Assembly: GCF_000026985.1 (NCBI RefSeq)
Contig: NC_017390.1
Coordinates: 1,867,456 to 1,931,455, forward strand
DNA: 64,000 bases
Source of the DNA: Erwinia pyrifoliae DSM 12163
GTDB lineage: Bacteria > Pseudomonadota > Gammaproteobacteria > Enterobacterales > Enterobacteriaceae
Reading direction: 5' to 3'
Shown here piece after piece: positions 1 through 10,214 of the stretch. The stretch's first letter is position 1; the number at the start of each line of letters is the position of its first letter. Made by a program: the position numbers and the translations under genes. Under the pieces are notes generated by a model. The model saw only the letters and a program-made list of their open reading frames with translations. It had not been told where the DNA came from and did not search any database.

Positions 1-28
1 GAAGGTAAAGGTAACGTGGTATTTGAAA

Positions 29-113
<85 letters not shown>

Positions 114-222
114 ACTGGCCTTGCTTGCTGTGCTTGTTAAGCGGGGCGCATCATATCAAATGATTACACCCTGTAAAGCCTCATATCAGATACAGCGGTG
201 TGTTTGCCGTTTTTTTATCCAT

Positions 223-251
223 GATGCTGTTTTGTCGAACAAAACAGCATC
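223..251. other. perfect 12-bp hairpin between tRNA-Tyr and purU
   Basis: GATGCTGTTTTG and CAAAACAGCATC pair perfectly around a 5-base loop, a few bases beyond the purU stop. Neither strand shows a proper T-run directly after the stem, so this is not a textbook intrinsic terminator. It could protect or end the purU transcript. Confidence 0.45.
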
Positions 252-258
252 ATCGTAA

Positions 259-1107
259 TCAAAGAATGATAGTGTGATTGCCGTAGACAAACACGCGCTG
301 GGCCAGAACCTGATAAAGGGCACGGCTCAGAGTATTCTTCTCAACGTCGCGACCAGCGCGCTCCATATCTTCCGCCGAATAGGTGTGATCAACATGAATA
401 ACGTCCTGCATAATGATCGGACCTTCATCAAGATCGTTATTTACGTAGTGCGCGGTGGCTCCGATAATCTTCACCCCGCGCTCATGTGCCTGCTGATAAG
501 GGCGCGCGCCGATAAATGCGGGAAGGAAAGAGTGGTGGATATTGATGATCTGATTCGGGTAACGCTGTACAAATCCAGGCGATAATACACGCATGTATTT
601 CGCCAGTACCACATAGTCAGGCTGATAACGGTCAATTTCGGCAGCCATATTACTGTCGTGTTCTTCGCGCGTTGCCCCTTCATGACTAATGAGAGTAAAG
701 GGGATATCAAAGCGCTCAACCAGCGTTCGTAGCGTGTCGTGATTGCCAATGACGGCAGCAATTTCAACGTCCAGCCCGCCGTAAGCGCTTTTCATCAGCA
801 GGTCGCCGAGGCAATGTGCTTCTTTGGTTACCAGAATAACAATGCGACGACGACCCGCAGGGTGCAGTTCACGAACTGAACCGGCGGGCAAAGCGCCGTC
901 GAGATCGGCCAGCAGCGCGGCATCATTGAAAATGCCTTCCAGCTCGGTACGCATAAAGAAGTGACCGGTGCGATGATCGACAAACTCATTGTTTTGCACA
1001 ATGTTCAGCTCGTGTTTGTAGCAAATATTGGTGATTTTAGCGATCAGCCCTTTAGCATCCGGGCAGATGGTGCGTAGAACTTTTCGTTGCAGTGTTTGCG
1101 CTTGCAT
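259..1107 (-). CDS. purU: formyltetrahydrofolate deformylase
   Basis: PurU hydrolyses 10-formyl-tetrahydrofolate to formate and THF, balancing one-carbon pools and feeding formate to PurT. The 282-residue product has an N-terminal ACT-type regulatory region (about 1-85, starting QRKVLRTICPDAKGLIA) and a formyltransferase catalytic domain with INIHHSFLPAF and the downstream HVDHTYSAEDM segment. An upstream in-frame ATG would add 19 residues. The start at 1107 was chosen because it matches the known N-terminus of the family and the extension would overlap the end of ychJ. It stands alone downstream of ychJ on the same strand and is near-identical to the E. coli enzyme along its whole length. 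Confidence 0.95.
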   Translation of the reverse strand: MQAQTLQRKVLRTICPDAKGLIAKITNICYKHELNIVQNNEFVDHRTGHFFMRTELEGIFNDAALLADLDGALPAGSVRELHPAGRRRIVILVTKEAHCLGDLLMKSAYGGLDVEIAAVIGNHDTLRTLVERFDIPFTLISHEGATREEHDSNMAAEIDRYQPDYVVLAKYMRVLSPGFVQRYPNQIINIHHSFLPAFIGARPYQQAHERGVKIIGATAHYVNNDLDEGPIIMQDVIHVDHTYSAEDMERAGRDVEKNTLSRALYQVLAQRVFVYGNHTIIL

Positions 1108-1145
1108 TGCGATGGTGATCCTGTTGATACGAAGGGAAATCAGGG

Positions 1146-1607
1146 TCAATACTGACCGCAGCATTTCTTATATTTTTTTCCGGAGCCGCAAGGACAGCAA
1201 TCGTTGCGTCCCGTTGGTGGAAAGGTTCCGTCGATATAATACCAGCGTTGCTCTTCACGAAGAAAGCGTGAACGTTCGTGAATAAAACTTTCCTGCTGAC
1301 TTTGAGAAAATCGCGCAAAAAATGTTACATAACCCTGTTCTTTTTGCGCAGTCCATTCACTGGAGATGACCCTGAGACCGAGCCAGCGCACCTTGGCAAA
1401 GCGTTCTTCCAGCCTGGCGGCGAAATTTTGCGCATTGCAGGAAGGGTGCCAGCTGGCAATCAGATAGTGTAAATCCTGCTTAACATAAGCGCTATACCGC
1501 GAGCGCATCAGTACTTCAGGCGTGCCGGGCCAGGCACGCCCTCTTAGATACGGTTCGCAACATAAGCTATACTCTAATCCGCTACCGCACGGGCAATTTT
1601 CAGACAC
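1146..1607 (-). CDS. ychJ: YchJ family protein with two SEC-C motifs
   Basis: This is a 153-residue protein of the UPF0225 family. It has a Cys-rich SEC-C zinc motif at each end ([13 protein letters not shown] near the N-terminus and [13 protein letters not shown] at the C-terminus) flanking an NTF2-like middle. The biochemical role of the family is unknown; SEC-C motifs bind zinc and are also found on SecA. A GTG start at 1607 is preferred over an ATG 45 bases upstream, because GGAG lies about 5 bases before the GTG and the resulting length matches the family. It precedes purU on the same strand with a 38-bp gap. Confidence 0.88.
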   Translation of the reverse strand: MSENCPCGSGLEYSLCCEPYLRGRAWPGTPEVLMRSRYSAYVKQDLHYLIASWHPSCNAQNFAARLEERFAKVRWLGLRVISSEWTAQKEQGYVTFFARFSQSQQESFIHERSRFLREEQRWYYIDGTFPPTGRNDCCPCGSGKKYKKCCGQY

Positions 1608-1802
1608 GTTAACTCCGGAAGTTTTACAAAATGCTTTATATTCTGTTGTCATGGTAACCGAGCACGTCCGGGGATGCCATTGAGTTGGTTGAATTCAACA
1701 TCAGGGTGTAATGATACAGCTTAAGATCCGGCGGGGGGTTGGATTGCCGTCAAGGGATGGGCGTAAACCAGGAAAATTTATCTCCTGGAACAGGGAGGCA
1801 AA

Positions 1803-2207
1803 ATGACTTCGGAGTTCACTAACGCGCCTGAACGATGGCATGACGCCATGGGTGCACTTCAGGCAGAGGATGCTTACCGGGCTGCTCCGTTCAGCCTGAT
1901 GGATCAAGCGGGCATGGATCCTTCCTCCATTTCTGATGCGCGACGGCCCAGGGCAGATACGGTTGCCGCTGCCGGGCAGCGCGGCCTCCACCTGATTTTG
2001 CAGAAACTTCGGGCTGTTACTTCTGCAACGCCGGCACGACCACTTGCATTAGCCGAACCCTTGAGCGGGCGATTGTGCCAACTTACTGGCTACCCGGCAC
2101 CGGGTTGGGTCAACAATGCGCCCGTTGCGAAGGAAAGAGGGCTGATATCCTACGAGTTCTTCGAACACCGTTTAAGGCGAAGACCGGATGGCGCGAGGTT
2201 CGCTTAA
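1803..2207 (+). CDS. hypothetical 134-residue ORF with a strong RBS, unrecognised
   Basis: The ATG is preceded by GGGAGG at ideal spacing, which is the main reason to list it. The protein is rich in Ala and Arg, has no membrane segment or signal peptide, and matches no family I recognise. Another frame stays open across its end (from about 2075), so the pair could be a frameshifted remnant. The ORF occupies the slot between ychJ and rssB where E. coli carries the patatin-like gene rssA, but none of the patatin motifs (such as GxSxG) is visible. It may be a real accessory gene or chance. Confidence 0.3.
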   Translation: MTSEFTNAPERWHDAMGALQAEDAYRAAPFSLMDQAGMDPSSISDARRPRADTVAAAGQRGLHLILQKLRAVTSATPARPLALAEPLSGRLCQLTGYPAPGWVNNAPVAKERGLISYEFFEHRLRRRPDGARFA

Positions 2208-2427
2208 TGTTTGTTACAACTCCAACGCCTGTAAATACCTATGATGCTCTGCCAGCGGCCAGACAGAACCGTAGCAGCGGCCGGGAAGCACCGCGAGAGA
2301 CCCTAAGCAGCGGAGGCTCACAAACATTAAAACCCGGTCGATACAGCATGCTATTTGGAGCCATGCAAAGAGGCGCAAAGTCCGTTTATAGATCACTATT
2401 GAGGTATCTTTTATGCAGGGGGAAGCA

Positions 2428-3441
2428 ATGGAAAAGCCATTAACAGGAAAACATATTCTCATCGTTGAGGACGAAGTTGTTTTCCGTTCCCTGCTGGAAA
2501 ATTTCCTCGGTCAACTTGGCGCGCTGGTCACCCTGGCTGACGATGGTCTGCATGCGATTCAGTGCATAGGCCGCGCGCCACCCGACCTGATGATTTGCGA
2601 TCTGGCGATGCCGCGTATGAATGGTATCAAACTGGTTGAGCATCTGCGCAGCACTGGCAGCGTCATACCGATCCTGGTGATCTCCGCCACGGAAAACATG
2701 GCTGATATTGCCCATGTATTGCGGCTTGGCGTGCAGGATGTGCTGCTTAAGCCGGTCAAAGACCTTGCGCGGCTGCGAGAAGCCGTATTCGAATGTCTCT
2801 ATCCTTCGATGTTCACTTCTAAGGTTGAAGAGGATGAACAGCTGTTTCAGGACTGGGATGCGCTGGTCAGCGATCCTCAGGCAGCCGCCAAACTTCTTAA
2901 ACAGCTTCAGCCACCGGTTCAGCAAACCATTGCCAACTGTCGCGTCAATTACCGCCAGCTCACCATGGCCGAGCAGCCCGGGCTGGTGCTGGATATTGCT
3001 GCACTTTCTGATAAAGACCTGGCTTTTTATTGTCTGGACGTGACGCGCGCGGGTGATAATGGCGTATTAGCTGCATTATTACTCCGTGCACTGTTTAACG
3101 GCCTGTTGCAGGAACAATTATCCGATCGGGGGCAGCGTTTGCCAGAACTGGGCGGTCTGTTAAATCAGGTCAATTTGCTACTGCGCCAGGCCAATCTCCA
3201 GGGGCAGTTCCCGCTGCTGGTTGGCTACTACCATCAGGGGTTGAAAAACCTGATCCTGGTTTCCGCCGGTTTAAATGCCACGCTCAATATCCACACACAT
3301 CAAATCAAACTTAGCAACGGCGTGCCTCTTGGTACGCTCGGCAGCACGCATCTTAATCAAATCAGCCAGCAATGCGAGGCATGGCAATGCCAGGTCTGGG
3401 GTGCGGGTGGGCGTTTGCGCCTGATGCTGTCTACAAAATAG
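2428..3441 (+). CDS. rssB: RssB, response-regulator adaptor for RpoS proteolysis
   Basis: RssB binds sigma S and delivers it to ClpXP for degradation. The 337-residue product starts with a receiver domain: the acidic pair E14-D15, phospho-acceptor Asp58 in MICDLAMPRMNG, and KPVKD around residue 108. A PP2C-like effector domain follows, near-identical to the E. coli protein (NGVLAALLLRALFNGLLQEQL). The start at 2428 has GGGGA seven bases upstream and gives the E. coli length; the ATG 15 bases earlier is not needed. In E. coli rssB is cotranscribed with rssA, which is missing here, so this gene must have its own promoter in the preceding spacer. Confidence 0.95.
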   Translation: MEKPLTGKHILIVEDEVVFRSLLENFLGQLGALVTLADDGLHAIQCIGRAPPDLMICDLAMPRMNGIKLVEHLRSTGSVIPILVISATENMADIAHVLRLGVQDVLLKPVKDLARLREAVFECLYPSMFTSKVEEDEQLFQDWDALVSDPQAAAKLLKQLQPPVQQTIANCRVNYRQLTMAEQPGLVLDIAALSDKDLAFYCLDVTRAGDNGVLAALLLRALFNGLLQEQLSDRGQRLPELGGLLNQVNLLLRQANLQGQFPLLVGYYHQGLKNLILVSAGLNATLNIHTHQIKLSNGVPLGTLGSTHLNQISQQCEAWQCQVWGAGGRLRLMLSTK

Positions 3442-3635
3442 TCATCCTCTGGCTTTTTTTCGATGGGTCTGCGCTGACAGGGCCATTAATACGCTTTAAA
3501 ATTGGGAAATTATCTTAAAGTACTGTGAAATGGTCTAACCAGGATAAATCCACGATGATTGAACTGGTATACTCATTTCGTTTTTAAAATCGACATATCA
3601 AGTAACAACTTGAACGGCCTATAAGAGGTATTTTG

Positions 3636-4544
3636 ATGTCTGCCTATAACTCAAAAGTAAAAAAAGCGGTTATCCCGGTTGCTGGTTTGGGAACGCGTAT
3701 GTTGCCTGCTACCAAAGCGATTCCGAAAGAGATGTTGCCACTGGTTGATAAGCCGTTGATTCAGTATGTCGTTAACGAGTGTATTGCTGCTGGGATCAAC
3801 GAAATCGTGCTGGTTACGCACTCTTCCAAGAACTCAATTGAAAACCACTTCGACACCAGCTTCGAGCTGGAAGCCATGCTGGAAAAACGTGTTAAACGTC
3901 AGCTGCTGGAAGAGATTCAGTCAATCTGTCCACCACACGTTACCATTATGCAGGTTCGTCAGGGGCTGGCTAAAGGTCTTGGCCATGCGGTTATGTGTGC
4001 ATGGCCGGTCATTGGTAACGAGCCGGTAGCCGTTATCCTGCCGGATGTTATTCTGGATGAATACGAATCAGATCTGTCGAAAGATAACCTGGCAGAAATG
4101 ATTCGCCGCTTCGATGAAACCGGCCACAGCCAGATCATGGTTGAACCCGTTTCTGACGTCACCGCTTACGGTGTGGTGGATTGCCAGGGCGCGCAATTAA
4201 GCCCGGGCGACAGCGCGCCAATGGTCGGCGTGGTGGAAAAACCTAAAGCCGATAAAGCCCCTTCAAATCTGGCAGTCGTCGGGCGTTACGTGCTGTCTGC
4301 TGATATCTGGCCACTGCTGGCTAAAACTCCTCCAGGTGCCGGTGATGAAATCCAGCTGACCGACTCAATCGCTATGCTGATGGAGAAAGAGACGGTAGAA
4401 GCTTATCACCTGAAGGGTGCCAGCCATGACTGTGGTAACAAGCTCGGCTATATGCAGGCTTTCGTTGAATATGGTGTGCGTCACGAAACTCTGGGCAGCG
4501 ATTTCAAAGCCTGGCTGGAAAGCGCTGTGGGTAACAAAAAGTAA
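3636..4544 (+). CDS. galU: UTP-glucose-1-phosphate uridylyltransferase
   Basis: GalU makes UDP-glucose from UTP and glucose-1-phosphate, the entry point for exopolysaccharide, LPS core, trehalose and osmoregulated glucan synthesis. The 302-residue protein carries the nucleotidyltransferase signature [20 protein letters not shown] near the N-terminus and a V.EKP sugar-binding element (GVVEKP). The ATG at 3636 follows AAGAGG at good spacing; a TTG directly before it is ignored. It begins a run of three genes (galU, ugd, epimerase) spaced 14-27 bp apart that together turn glucose-1-phosphate into UDP-GlcA and UDP-GalA. Confidence 0.96.
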   Translation: MSAYNSKVKKAVIPVAGLGTRMLPATKAIPKEMLPLVDKPLIQYVVNECIAAGINEIVLVTHSSKNSIENHFDTSFELEAMLEKRVKRQLLEEIQSICPPHVTIMQVRQGLAKGLGHAVMCAWPVIGNEPVAVILPDVILDEYESDLSKDNLAEMIRRFDETGHSQIMVEPVSDVTAYGVVDCQGAQLSPGDSAPMVGVVEKPKADKAPSNLAVVGRYVLSADIWPLLAKTPPGAGDEIQLTDSIAMLMEKETVEAYHLKGASHDCGNKLGYMQAFVEYGVRHETLGSDFKAWLESAVGNKK

Positions 4545-4571
4545 TTTTTCATTTCTAACCGGGACAATTCA

Positions 4572-5912
4572 ATGAAAGTCACCGTATTTGGTATCGGCTA
4601 TGTTGGTCTGGTTCAGGCTGCGGTTCTGGCCGAAGTCGGACATGACGTTCTTTGCATCGATGTCGATGAAAACAAAGTCGAAAATCTGAAGAAAGGGATT
4701 ATTCCCATTTTTGAACCTGGCTTGACGCCACTGGTTATGCAGAATTATGAGGCTGGCCGCCTGAAGTTCTCTACCCATGCTGAAGAGGGCGTCAACCACG
4801 GTATTATGCAGTTTATTGCAGTTGGCACGCCCCCGGACGAAGATGGCTCGGCCGACCTGAAGTACGTCACTGCGGTTGCGCGTACTATTGCTCAGCATAT
4901 GCAAGGGCATAAAGTTGTGCTGGATAAATCAACCGTTCCGGTCGGTACTGCTGACCGCGTACGCCAGGTGATGGAGGAGACCTTGAAGGGGCGCGGCGCG
5001 GCGCTGAACTTTGATGTGGTGTCCAATCCTGAATTCCTGAAAGAAGGTGCTGCAGTCAGCGATTGTATGCGCCCGGAGCGTATTGTTATCGGTACGGACA
5101 ATGACGAAGTAGTGGAACTGCTGCGTGAACTGTACGAGCCGTTCAATCGTAATCATGACCGTATGATCCTGATGGACATTCGCAGTGCGGAGCTGACCAA
5201 GTATGCTGCAAACTGCATGCTGGCGACCAAAATCAGCTTTATGAACGAAATCTCCAACCTGGCGGAGCGCCTGGGTGCTGATGTTGAAAAGGTGCGTCAG
5301 GGGATTGGTTCTGACTCGCGTATCGGCTACTCATTTATCTATCCGGGCTGTGGTTATGGCGGTTCATGCTTCCCGAAAGACGTTCAGGCTCTGATCCGTA
5401 CTGCGGAGCAGATTGGCTACCAGCCGCGCCTGTTGCAGGCAGTTGAAGACGTCAACGACGCGCAAAAACACAAGCTGCCGACGTTTATCAAACGTCACTT
5501 CGGTGAAAACCTGCGCGGTAAAACCTTTGCCTTGTGGGGGCTTTCGTTTAAGCCGAACACTGATGATATGCGCGAAGCGTCCAGCCGGGTGTTGATGGAA
5601 GCGCTATGGCAAGCCGGGGCGACCGTCAACGCTTTCGACCCGGAAGCAATGGACGAAGCGCAGCGCATCTACGGCCAGCGCAGCGACCTGAAGCTGATGG
5701 GAACCAAAGAAGCGGCATTACAAGGTGCTGATGGTTTGGTTATCTGCACTGAGTGGCAGAATTTCCGCGCGCCTGATTTTGACGTGATTAAAAATGCACT
5801 TAAAGAACCCGTGATTTTTGATGGTCGTAACCTGTATGATCCAGAAAGAATCAGCAAGCGCGGTTTTGTTTATTATGCAATTGGCCGCGGAGCATCTCTC
5901 AACATTGCATAA
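4572..5912 (+). CDS. ugd: UDP-glucose 6-dehydrogenase
   Basis: This enzyme oxidises UDP-glucose twice with NAD+ to give UDP-glucuronate. The 446-residue product has an N-terminal Rossmann motif (FGIGYVGL), a central dimerisation helix region, and the catalytic cysteine at residue 266 in [12 protein letters not shown]-terminal NAD-binding half contains [16 protein letters not shown]. It is longer than the 388-residue E. coli Ugd and resembles the TuaD/RkpK type found in many Gram-negatives. It lies 27 bp after galU, its substrate source, so a shared transcript is likely. Confidence 0.93.
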   Translation: MKVTVFGIGYVGLVQAAVLAEVGHDVLCIDVDENKVENLKKGIIPIFEPGLTPLVMQNYEAGRLKFSTHAEEGVNHGIMQFIAVGTPPDEDGSADLKYVTAVARTIAQHMQGHKVVLDKSTVPVGTADRVRQVMEETLKGRGAALNFDVVSNPEFLKEGAAVSDCMRPERIVIGTDNDEVVELLRELYEPFNRNHDRMILMDIRSAELTKYAANCMLATKISFMNEISNLAERLGADVEKVRQGIGSDSRIGYSFIYPGCGYGGSCFPKDVQALIRTAEQIGYQPRLLQAVEDVNDAQKHKLPTFIKRHFGENLRGKTFALWGLSFKPNTDDMREASSRVLMEALWQAGATVNAFDPEAMDEAQRIYGQRSDLKLMGTKEAALQGADGLVICTEWQNFRAPDFDVIKNALKEPVIFDGRNLYDPERISKRGFVYYAIGRGASLNIA

Positions 5913-5926
5913 TTAACGAGGGCATT

Positions 5927-6934
5927 ATGAAATATCTGGTCACCGGCGCAGCAGGCTTCATTGGCTTCCATGTCACGCAACGCCTGCTTAACGCCGGTCA
6001 CCAGGTTGTCGGCCTTGACAACCTGAATGACTATTATGATGTTAATCTCAAAACGGCCCGCCTGGCGCACATCGCCCAACACGCCAGTTTTACCTTTATC
6101 AAAGGCGATCTGGCTGACCGGGAAGGTATGGCAGAATTATTTCGCTGCCATCGCTTTCAGCGTGTCATCCATCTTGGCGCACAGGCAGGCGTGCGTTATT
6201 CACTGGAAAACCCGCTGGCCTATGCAGACGCTAATCTGGTGGGTCACCTTAATGTTCTTGAAGGGTGTCGCCATAACCAGGTAGAACACCTGTTATACGC
6301 CTCTTCCAGCTCGGTTTACGGGCTTAATCGTCAAATGCCATTTTCTACCGATGATTCCGTCGATCATCCGGTTTCTCTGTACGCTGCGACCAAAAAAGCC
6401 AATGAGCTGATGTCTCATACCTATTCTCATCTGTATGGCATCCCGACCACCGGACTGCGATTCTTCACCGTTTACGGTCCGTGGGGGCGTCCGGATATGG
6501 CATTATTTAAATTCACTCGTGCGATGATTGCCGGCGAAAAAATCGACGTTTATAACCATGGCCAGATGCGGCGCGACTTCACCTATATTGACGATATTGT
6601 TGAGTCCATTTTCCGCCTGCAGGATGTTACCCCGCAGGCGGATAAAGACTGGACGGTTGAAGCAGGTAGCCCTGCCACCAGCTCGGCACCTTACCGGGTT
6701 TACAATATCGGTAACAGCCAGCCTGTGACGTTAATGACCTATATTGAGGCGCTGGAGAGTGCATTGGGCACGGTGGCGGATAAGAACATGCTGCCGATGC
6801 AGGCTGGTGACGTCGTCGAAACCAGCGCGGATACCCGGGCCTTGTATGAGGTCATCGGTTTTAAACCGCAAACTTCAGTTGAAGAGGGGGTTGCGCGTTT
6901 TGTGTCCTGGTATAAAGGGTTTTATCATCAGTAA
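5927..6934 (+). CDS. UDP-glucuronate 4-epimerase (extended SDR)
   Basis: It probably interconverts UDP-glucuronate and UDP-galacturonate. The 335-residue protein is an extended short-chain dehydrogenase with the NAD(P) motif GAAGFIGFH at the N-terminus and the catalytic Tyr-Lys pair in YAATKK, preceded by the Ser-rich YASSSSVYG. The segments GLDNLNDYYDVNLK, RFFTVYGPWGRPDMA and RRDFTYIDDIV are typical of the GlcA epimerase subgroup. It starts 14 bp after ugd, which supplies its substrate, and a strong terminator follows. The product likely feeds LPS or exopolysaccharide with galacturonate. Substrate assignment is by family resemblance. Confidence 0.88.
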   Translation: MKYLVTGAAGFIGFHVTQRLLNAGHQVVGLDNLNDYYDVNLKTARLAHIAQHASFTFIKGDLADREGMAELFRCHRFQRVIHLGAQAGVRYSLENPLAYADANLVGHLNVLEGCRHNQVEHLLYASSSSVYGLNRQMPFSTDDSVDHPVSLYAATKKANELMSHTYSHLYGIPTTGLRFFTVYGPWGRPDMALFKFTRAMIAGEKIDVYNHGQMRRDFTYIDDIVESIFRLQDVTPQADKDWTVEAGSPATSSAPYRVYNIGNSQPVTLMTYIEALESALGTVADKNMLPMQAGDVVETSADTRALYEVIGFKPQTSVEEGVARFVSWYKGFYHQ

Positions 6935-6957
6935 GTCAGATTGATTGCCTGAAAAAA

Positions 6958-6986
6958 AAGGAAGCCGCAATTGGGCTTCCTTTTTT
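6958..6986 (+). terminator. intrinsic terminator of the galU-ugd-epimerase run
   Basis: A 9-bp stem, AAGGAAGCC with GGCTTCCTT, is followed by a T-run. The A-run on the upstream side means it could also stop the convergent hns transcript. Confidence 0.85.
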
Positions 6987-7063
6987 ATACCTGGTGGCAA
7001 TGACAAAGCAATTGCAAAAAAACGGTCAATTATTGAAACGCCAGAACAGGACTTTGAGCGAGA

Positions 7064-7471
7064 TTACAGCAGAAAGTCTTCGAGCTTCTTGCCTTGCTCT
7101 TCGATAGCCTGTTTGATAACTGCCGGAGTACGACCCTGGCCTGTCCAGGTTTTATTTTCGCCATTCTCTTCGACATAAGAGTATTTGGCCGGACGAGCAG
7201 CGCGCTTAGCTTTACCAGGGGTTTTAGCTGCAGCCAGTGTGGAAAGGAGTTCGTTAGGATCAATGCCGTCTGCAATCAACATATCGCGGTATTGTTGAAG
7301 TTTACGCACACGCTCTTCAACTTCTGCCTGTGCCTGACTTTCTTCTTCACGGCGTTCATTTACCACAACGTCGAGTTTTTCCAGCATCTCTTCAAGAGTT
7401 TCCAGAGTACATTCTCTTGCCTGAGCACGGAGTGTGCGGATATTGTTCAGAATTCTAAGTGCTTCGCTCAT
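7064..7471 (-). CDS. hns: nucleoid protein H-NS
   Basis: H-NS is the global silencer that coats A+T-rich, often horizontally acquired DNA. The 135-residue product has the N-terminal coiled-coil oligomerisation domain ([20 protein letters not shown] onwards), a flexible linker rich in Ala, Lys and Arg (about 80-95), and the DNA-binding C-terminus with TWTGQGRTP, whose QGR hook inserts in the minor groove. Length and sequence are close to E. coli H-NS. It is divergent from tdk and separated from it by a long A+T-rich promoter region. Confidence 0.97.
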   Translation of the reverse strand: MSEALRILNNIRTLRAQARECTLETLEEMLEKLDVVVNERREEESQAQAEVEERVRKLQQYRDMLIADGIDPNELLSTLAAAKTPGKAKRAARPAKYSYVEENGENKTWTGQGRTPAVIKQAIEEQGKKLEDFLL

Positions 7472-7814
7472 AGTCCAATTCTCAAAATTATATTGTTAGG
7501 GATGATTCTGCCTAATAATAGTGTTGGTGCCAGGGAACTGCAATAGTTAATTTCGGAAGAAACACGTTGCAGCTAATAATCGGTTAACCACCGGGTAGAA
7601 AAAGAGGGGCGAAAATAGGGGGCAGTTAAATAACGTCATCTCTGGCAGAGTTTACCTACCTGAATGGGGGGGATATAGCATTTATTATTAGTAAAATTTT
7701 TCCCGCCAGGGTTGATAAACTTTCCTCTCAAGCTTTCGCTATGCCCGTGCGGCCGTTGCTTTACCCGGTTTATGATATACTCAATCATCTTTAGCGACTT
7801 CGGAGTAAGGGCTG
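7472..7814. other. hns-tdk divergent intergenic region
   Basis: This 343-bp spacer is A+T-rich and must hold the divergent hns and tdk promoters. No ORF with a credible start is seen. The tdk ribosome binding site (CGGAGTAAGG) lies at its right end. H-NS autoregulates in E. coli and the A+T-rich tracts here would suit that, but no specific site can be assigned by eye. Confidence 0.5.
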
Positions 7815-8432
7815 ATGGCTCAGCTTTATTTCTATTACTCGGCGATGAATGCCGGAAAATCCACAGCTTTGTTACAATCTTCCTATAATTACCATGAACG
7901 CGGTATGAGAACCCTGGTGTATACCGCCGAGATCGATAATCGTTTCGGTGCAGCGAGAGTCAGTTCGCGCATCGGCCTTTCATCTCCCGCTAAGTTGTAT
8001 AATAACAGTACGTCACTGTTTGTTGAGATAAGCGCCGAACATCAACGGCAAGCGGTGCACTGTGTACTGGTCGATGAAAGCCAGTTTCTGACGCGTGAAC
8101 AGGTTAAATCATTATCTGAAGTTGTTGATATGCTAGATATACCCGTACTCTGTTATGGATTACGCACGGACTTTCGCGGTGAATTATTTACGGGTAGTCA
8201 GTATTTATTAGCCTGGTCGGATAAGCTGATAGAATTAAAAACCATCTGTCACTGCGGTAGAAAAGCCAGCATGGTGCTGCGTATTGATGCAGGCGGGAAG
8301 CCTTTTAAAGAGGGGGAGCAGGTACAAATAGGCGGTAATGAGCGTTATGTTTCTGTCTGTCGTAAGCATTACACAGAAGCGCTGGAAAGTGGATCTTTAC
8401 AGGCTATTTATGGTAAGCAACAGCCTGGCTAA
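7815..8432 (+). CDS. tdk: thymidine kinase (type II)
   Basis: Thymidine kinase phosphorylates thymidine and deoxyuridine in pyrimidine salvage. The 205-residue protein has an N-terminal P-loop ([11 protein letters not shown]), a Walker B-like [10 protein letters not shown], and a C-terminal zinc-binding lasso with paired cysteines (TICHCGRKA and a later VCRKH). These features and the length fit the bacterial TK1-like family. In E. coli tdk is followed by adhE; that gene is absent here and a decayed cytochrome gene lies in its place. Confidence 0.95.
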   Translation: MAQLYFYYSAMNAGKSTALLQSSYNYHERGMRTLVYTAEIDNRFGAARVSSRIGLSSPAKLYNNSTSLFVEISAEHQRQAVHCVLVDESQFLTREQVKSLSEVVDMLDIPVLCYGLRTDFRGELFTGSQYLLAWSDKLIELKTICHCGRKASMVLRIDAGGKPFKEGEQVQIGGNERYVSVCRKHYTEALESGSLQAIYGKQQPG

Positions 8433-8768
8433 GAGGTCAAAGTGTTTTTTATTTGCACAACTTAACCCAATCTAAAGCCAATGCGTTTATAAGCATCACT
8501 TACTGTTTCTTTGAGAAAATTTTTGCTTAAAAGTTAAGTTAATCACCATAAATCCGGACGTAACGGTTAACCCGCCAGCGATTTTAGCCCTATTTATCAC
8601 GCCCTCAACCATCGTGGCTGGGAGCGTTTTTTATCTTTAACGCTATCAGACTCCCCTTATGGGAACGGCTTTTTTAACCCTGTTACAGTCAGGCGTTAAT
8701 AAAATCAGTGATAACGACCTTAGCCGTGACCAGTTGCATGCCCGCCATTCGACTTTACCCTGGCCAAC
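8433..8768. other. non-coding interval between tdk and the cytochrome c remnant
   Basis: The first half is A+T-rich. An imperfect hairpin at 8606-8631 (CGCCCTCAACCA against TGGCTGGGAGCG) is followed by a T-run and may be a terminator for tdk. No other gene is supported; the short frames here lack ribosome binding sites. Confidence 0.4.
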
Positions 8769-9434
8769 TTATGGCGTGTCACCCTGCATATATGCGGGGG
8801 GCGATGCCAGCTTTGCTTCCTCTCGCAGTACTTTCACCTGCTGCGGGGTCTCCTTAGCCGCAGCAGGATTGCCAAACTGCCGGATAACGAAATTACTGAC
8901 ATCGGCCACCTGCTGGTCATTCAGCTCTTCAGAAAAGGCAGGCATTACGATCTCCCCCTGCTGCATATGACGATGCACGCCGTTTAACACCACCGAGACC
9001 AGATTGCGTACATCCGCCGCGCCGGTGGTGCTGTGGTGAAACAACGACGGGTAAGTATGCAGGCCCTGTCCGGAACCGGAACCCTCTGCGTGGTGGCAGC
9101 TGGCACAATTACCGGCAAATACCCGCGCGCCCGGCTGCGCCCTCCATGCTTTGGCATCAGTGCCACGCAACGCGCTCAGGGCGTTTGAAGGCTGTCCCCA
9201 GTCGCTGCGGTCTCGGATTTGAGCGCGATCCCCGCGCGCAGGTGCGCTCCTCAGGTAGATGGCGATATCGTTGAGGACGCTATCGTGAAGATATTGCAGG
9301 CTGTGCTCGACAGCTTCAGCCATCGTGCCTGAAGCGCTGGCTTTTCCGGCCACAAAGCCGGTTTTCAAATAGGTCACCCGCTGATGTTGGCTCCAGCTGT
9401 CGATGCCCGCCTGCGGATGAGGAGTGATATGCAA
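8769..9434 (-). pseudogene. 5'-truncated membrane-bound dehydrogenase cytochrome c subunit
   Basis: The readable part (up to 221 residues) matches the C-terminal half of the tri-heme cytochrome c subunit of membrane gluconate/alcohol/aldehyde dehydrogenases. It has SASGTMAEAVEHSLQYL, an IAIYLRS helix, and a single CxxCH heme site (NCASCH) followed by a distal-ligand helix region. Full-length subunits are about 430 residues with a signal peptide and three CxxCH motifs; here the first two heme domains and the signal peptide are gone, and only 129 bp separates the fragment from ychE. No catalytic dehydrogenase gene is nearby. It is almost certainly a remnant, lying where E. coli has adhE. Confidence 0.8.
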
Positions 9435-9563
9435 GCTGACTCCATTCAGCTATAGCCAGACGAGGCGATAAAGCGCTGATATTCCGGTCGTCAGGGATAG
9501 TCAGCAACGTGGATTTCCATTACATTAGCCGCCATCAATCTGCCCTCGCCACAGGAGCGCGCT

Positions 9564-10211
9564 GTGAACCCCGTTTTGTTAGATCTCTCTGGCTATATCA
9601 AATTTTTTGTTGGCCTGTTCGCGCTGGTTAACCCGATTGGCATTATCCCGGTTTTTATCAGTATGACCCGCGATCAAATCCCGGCGGCACGCAATAAAAC
9701 CAATCTGACAGCCAACCTGTCGGTGGCTATCATACTGTGGACCGCGCTGTTTCTTGGGGACGGCATCCTGCATATCTTTGGTATTTCGATTGACTCGTTT
9801 CGCATTGCCGGCGGTATTCTTGTGGTGACTATCGCCATGTCGATGATCAGCGGCAAATTGGGTGAGGATAAACAGAACAAGCAGGAAAAAACCGAAACCG
9901 CCAATCGCGAAAGCATCGGCGTTGTGCCACTGGCGCTACCACTGATGGCAGGGCCGGGGGCAATCAGCTCGACCATTGTCTGGAGCACCCGCTATCACAG
10001 CTGGCAAAACCTGCTGGGTTTCAGTCTGGCCATTGCCCTGTTTGCCGGCTGCTGCTGGTTATTGTTTCGCGCTGCACCCTTGATGGTCAGGGCGCTGGGG
10101 CAAACCGGGATCAACGTGGTGACACGTATCATGGGTCTGTTGCTGATGGCGCTGGGCATCGAATTTATGGTGACCGGCATCCGCGCACTGTTTCCGGGGC
10201 TGGTGACCTGA
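9564..10211 (+). CDS. ychE: YchE, MarC/YchE-family inner-membrane protein
   Basis: This 215-residue protein of the MarC (UPF0056) family has six predicted hydrophobic helices. Landmarks are FVGLFALVNPIGIIPVFISMT at the N-terminus, FRIAGGILVVTIAMSMI, and VPLALPLMAGPGAISSTIVW, which contains the conserved GPGAI loop. A charged cytoplasmic stretch (GEDKQNKQEKTETANRES) separates the two halves. The transport substrate of the family is not established. The stop codon is directly followed by the CTAG target of an IS element, which now separates the gene from its likely terminator at 11397. Confidence 0.92.
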   Translation: MNPVLLDLSGYIKFFVGLFALVNPIGIIPVFISMTRDQIPAARNKTNLTANLSVAIILWTALFLGDGILHIFGISIDSFRIAGGILVVTIAMSMISGKLGEDKQNKQEKTETANRESIGVVPLALPLMAGPGAISSTIVWSTRYHSWQNLLGFSLAIALFAGCCWLLFRAAPLMVRALGQTGINVVTRIMGLLLMALGIEFMVTGIRALFPGLVT

Positions 10212-10214
10212 CTA

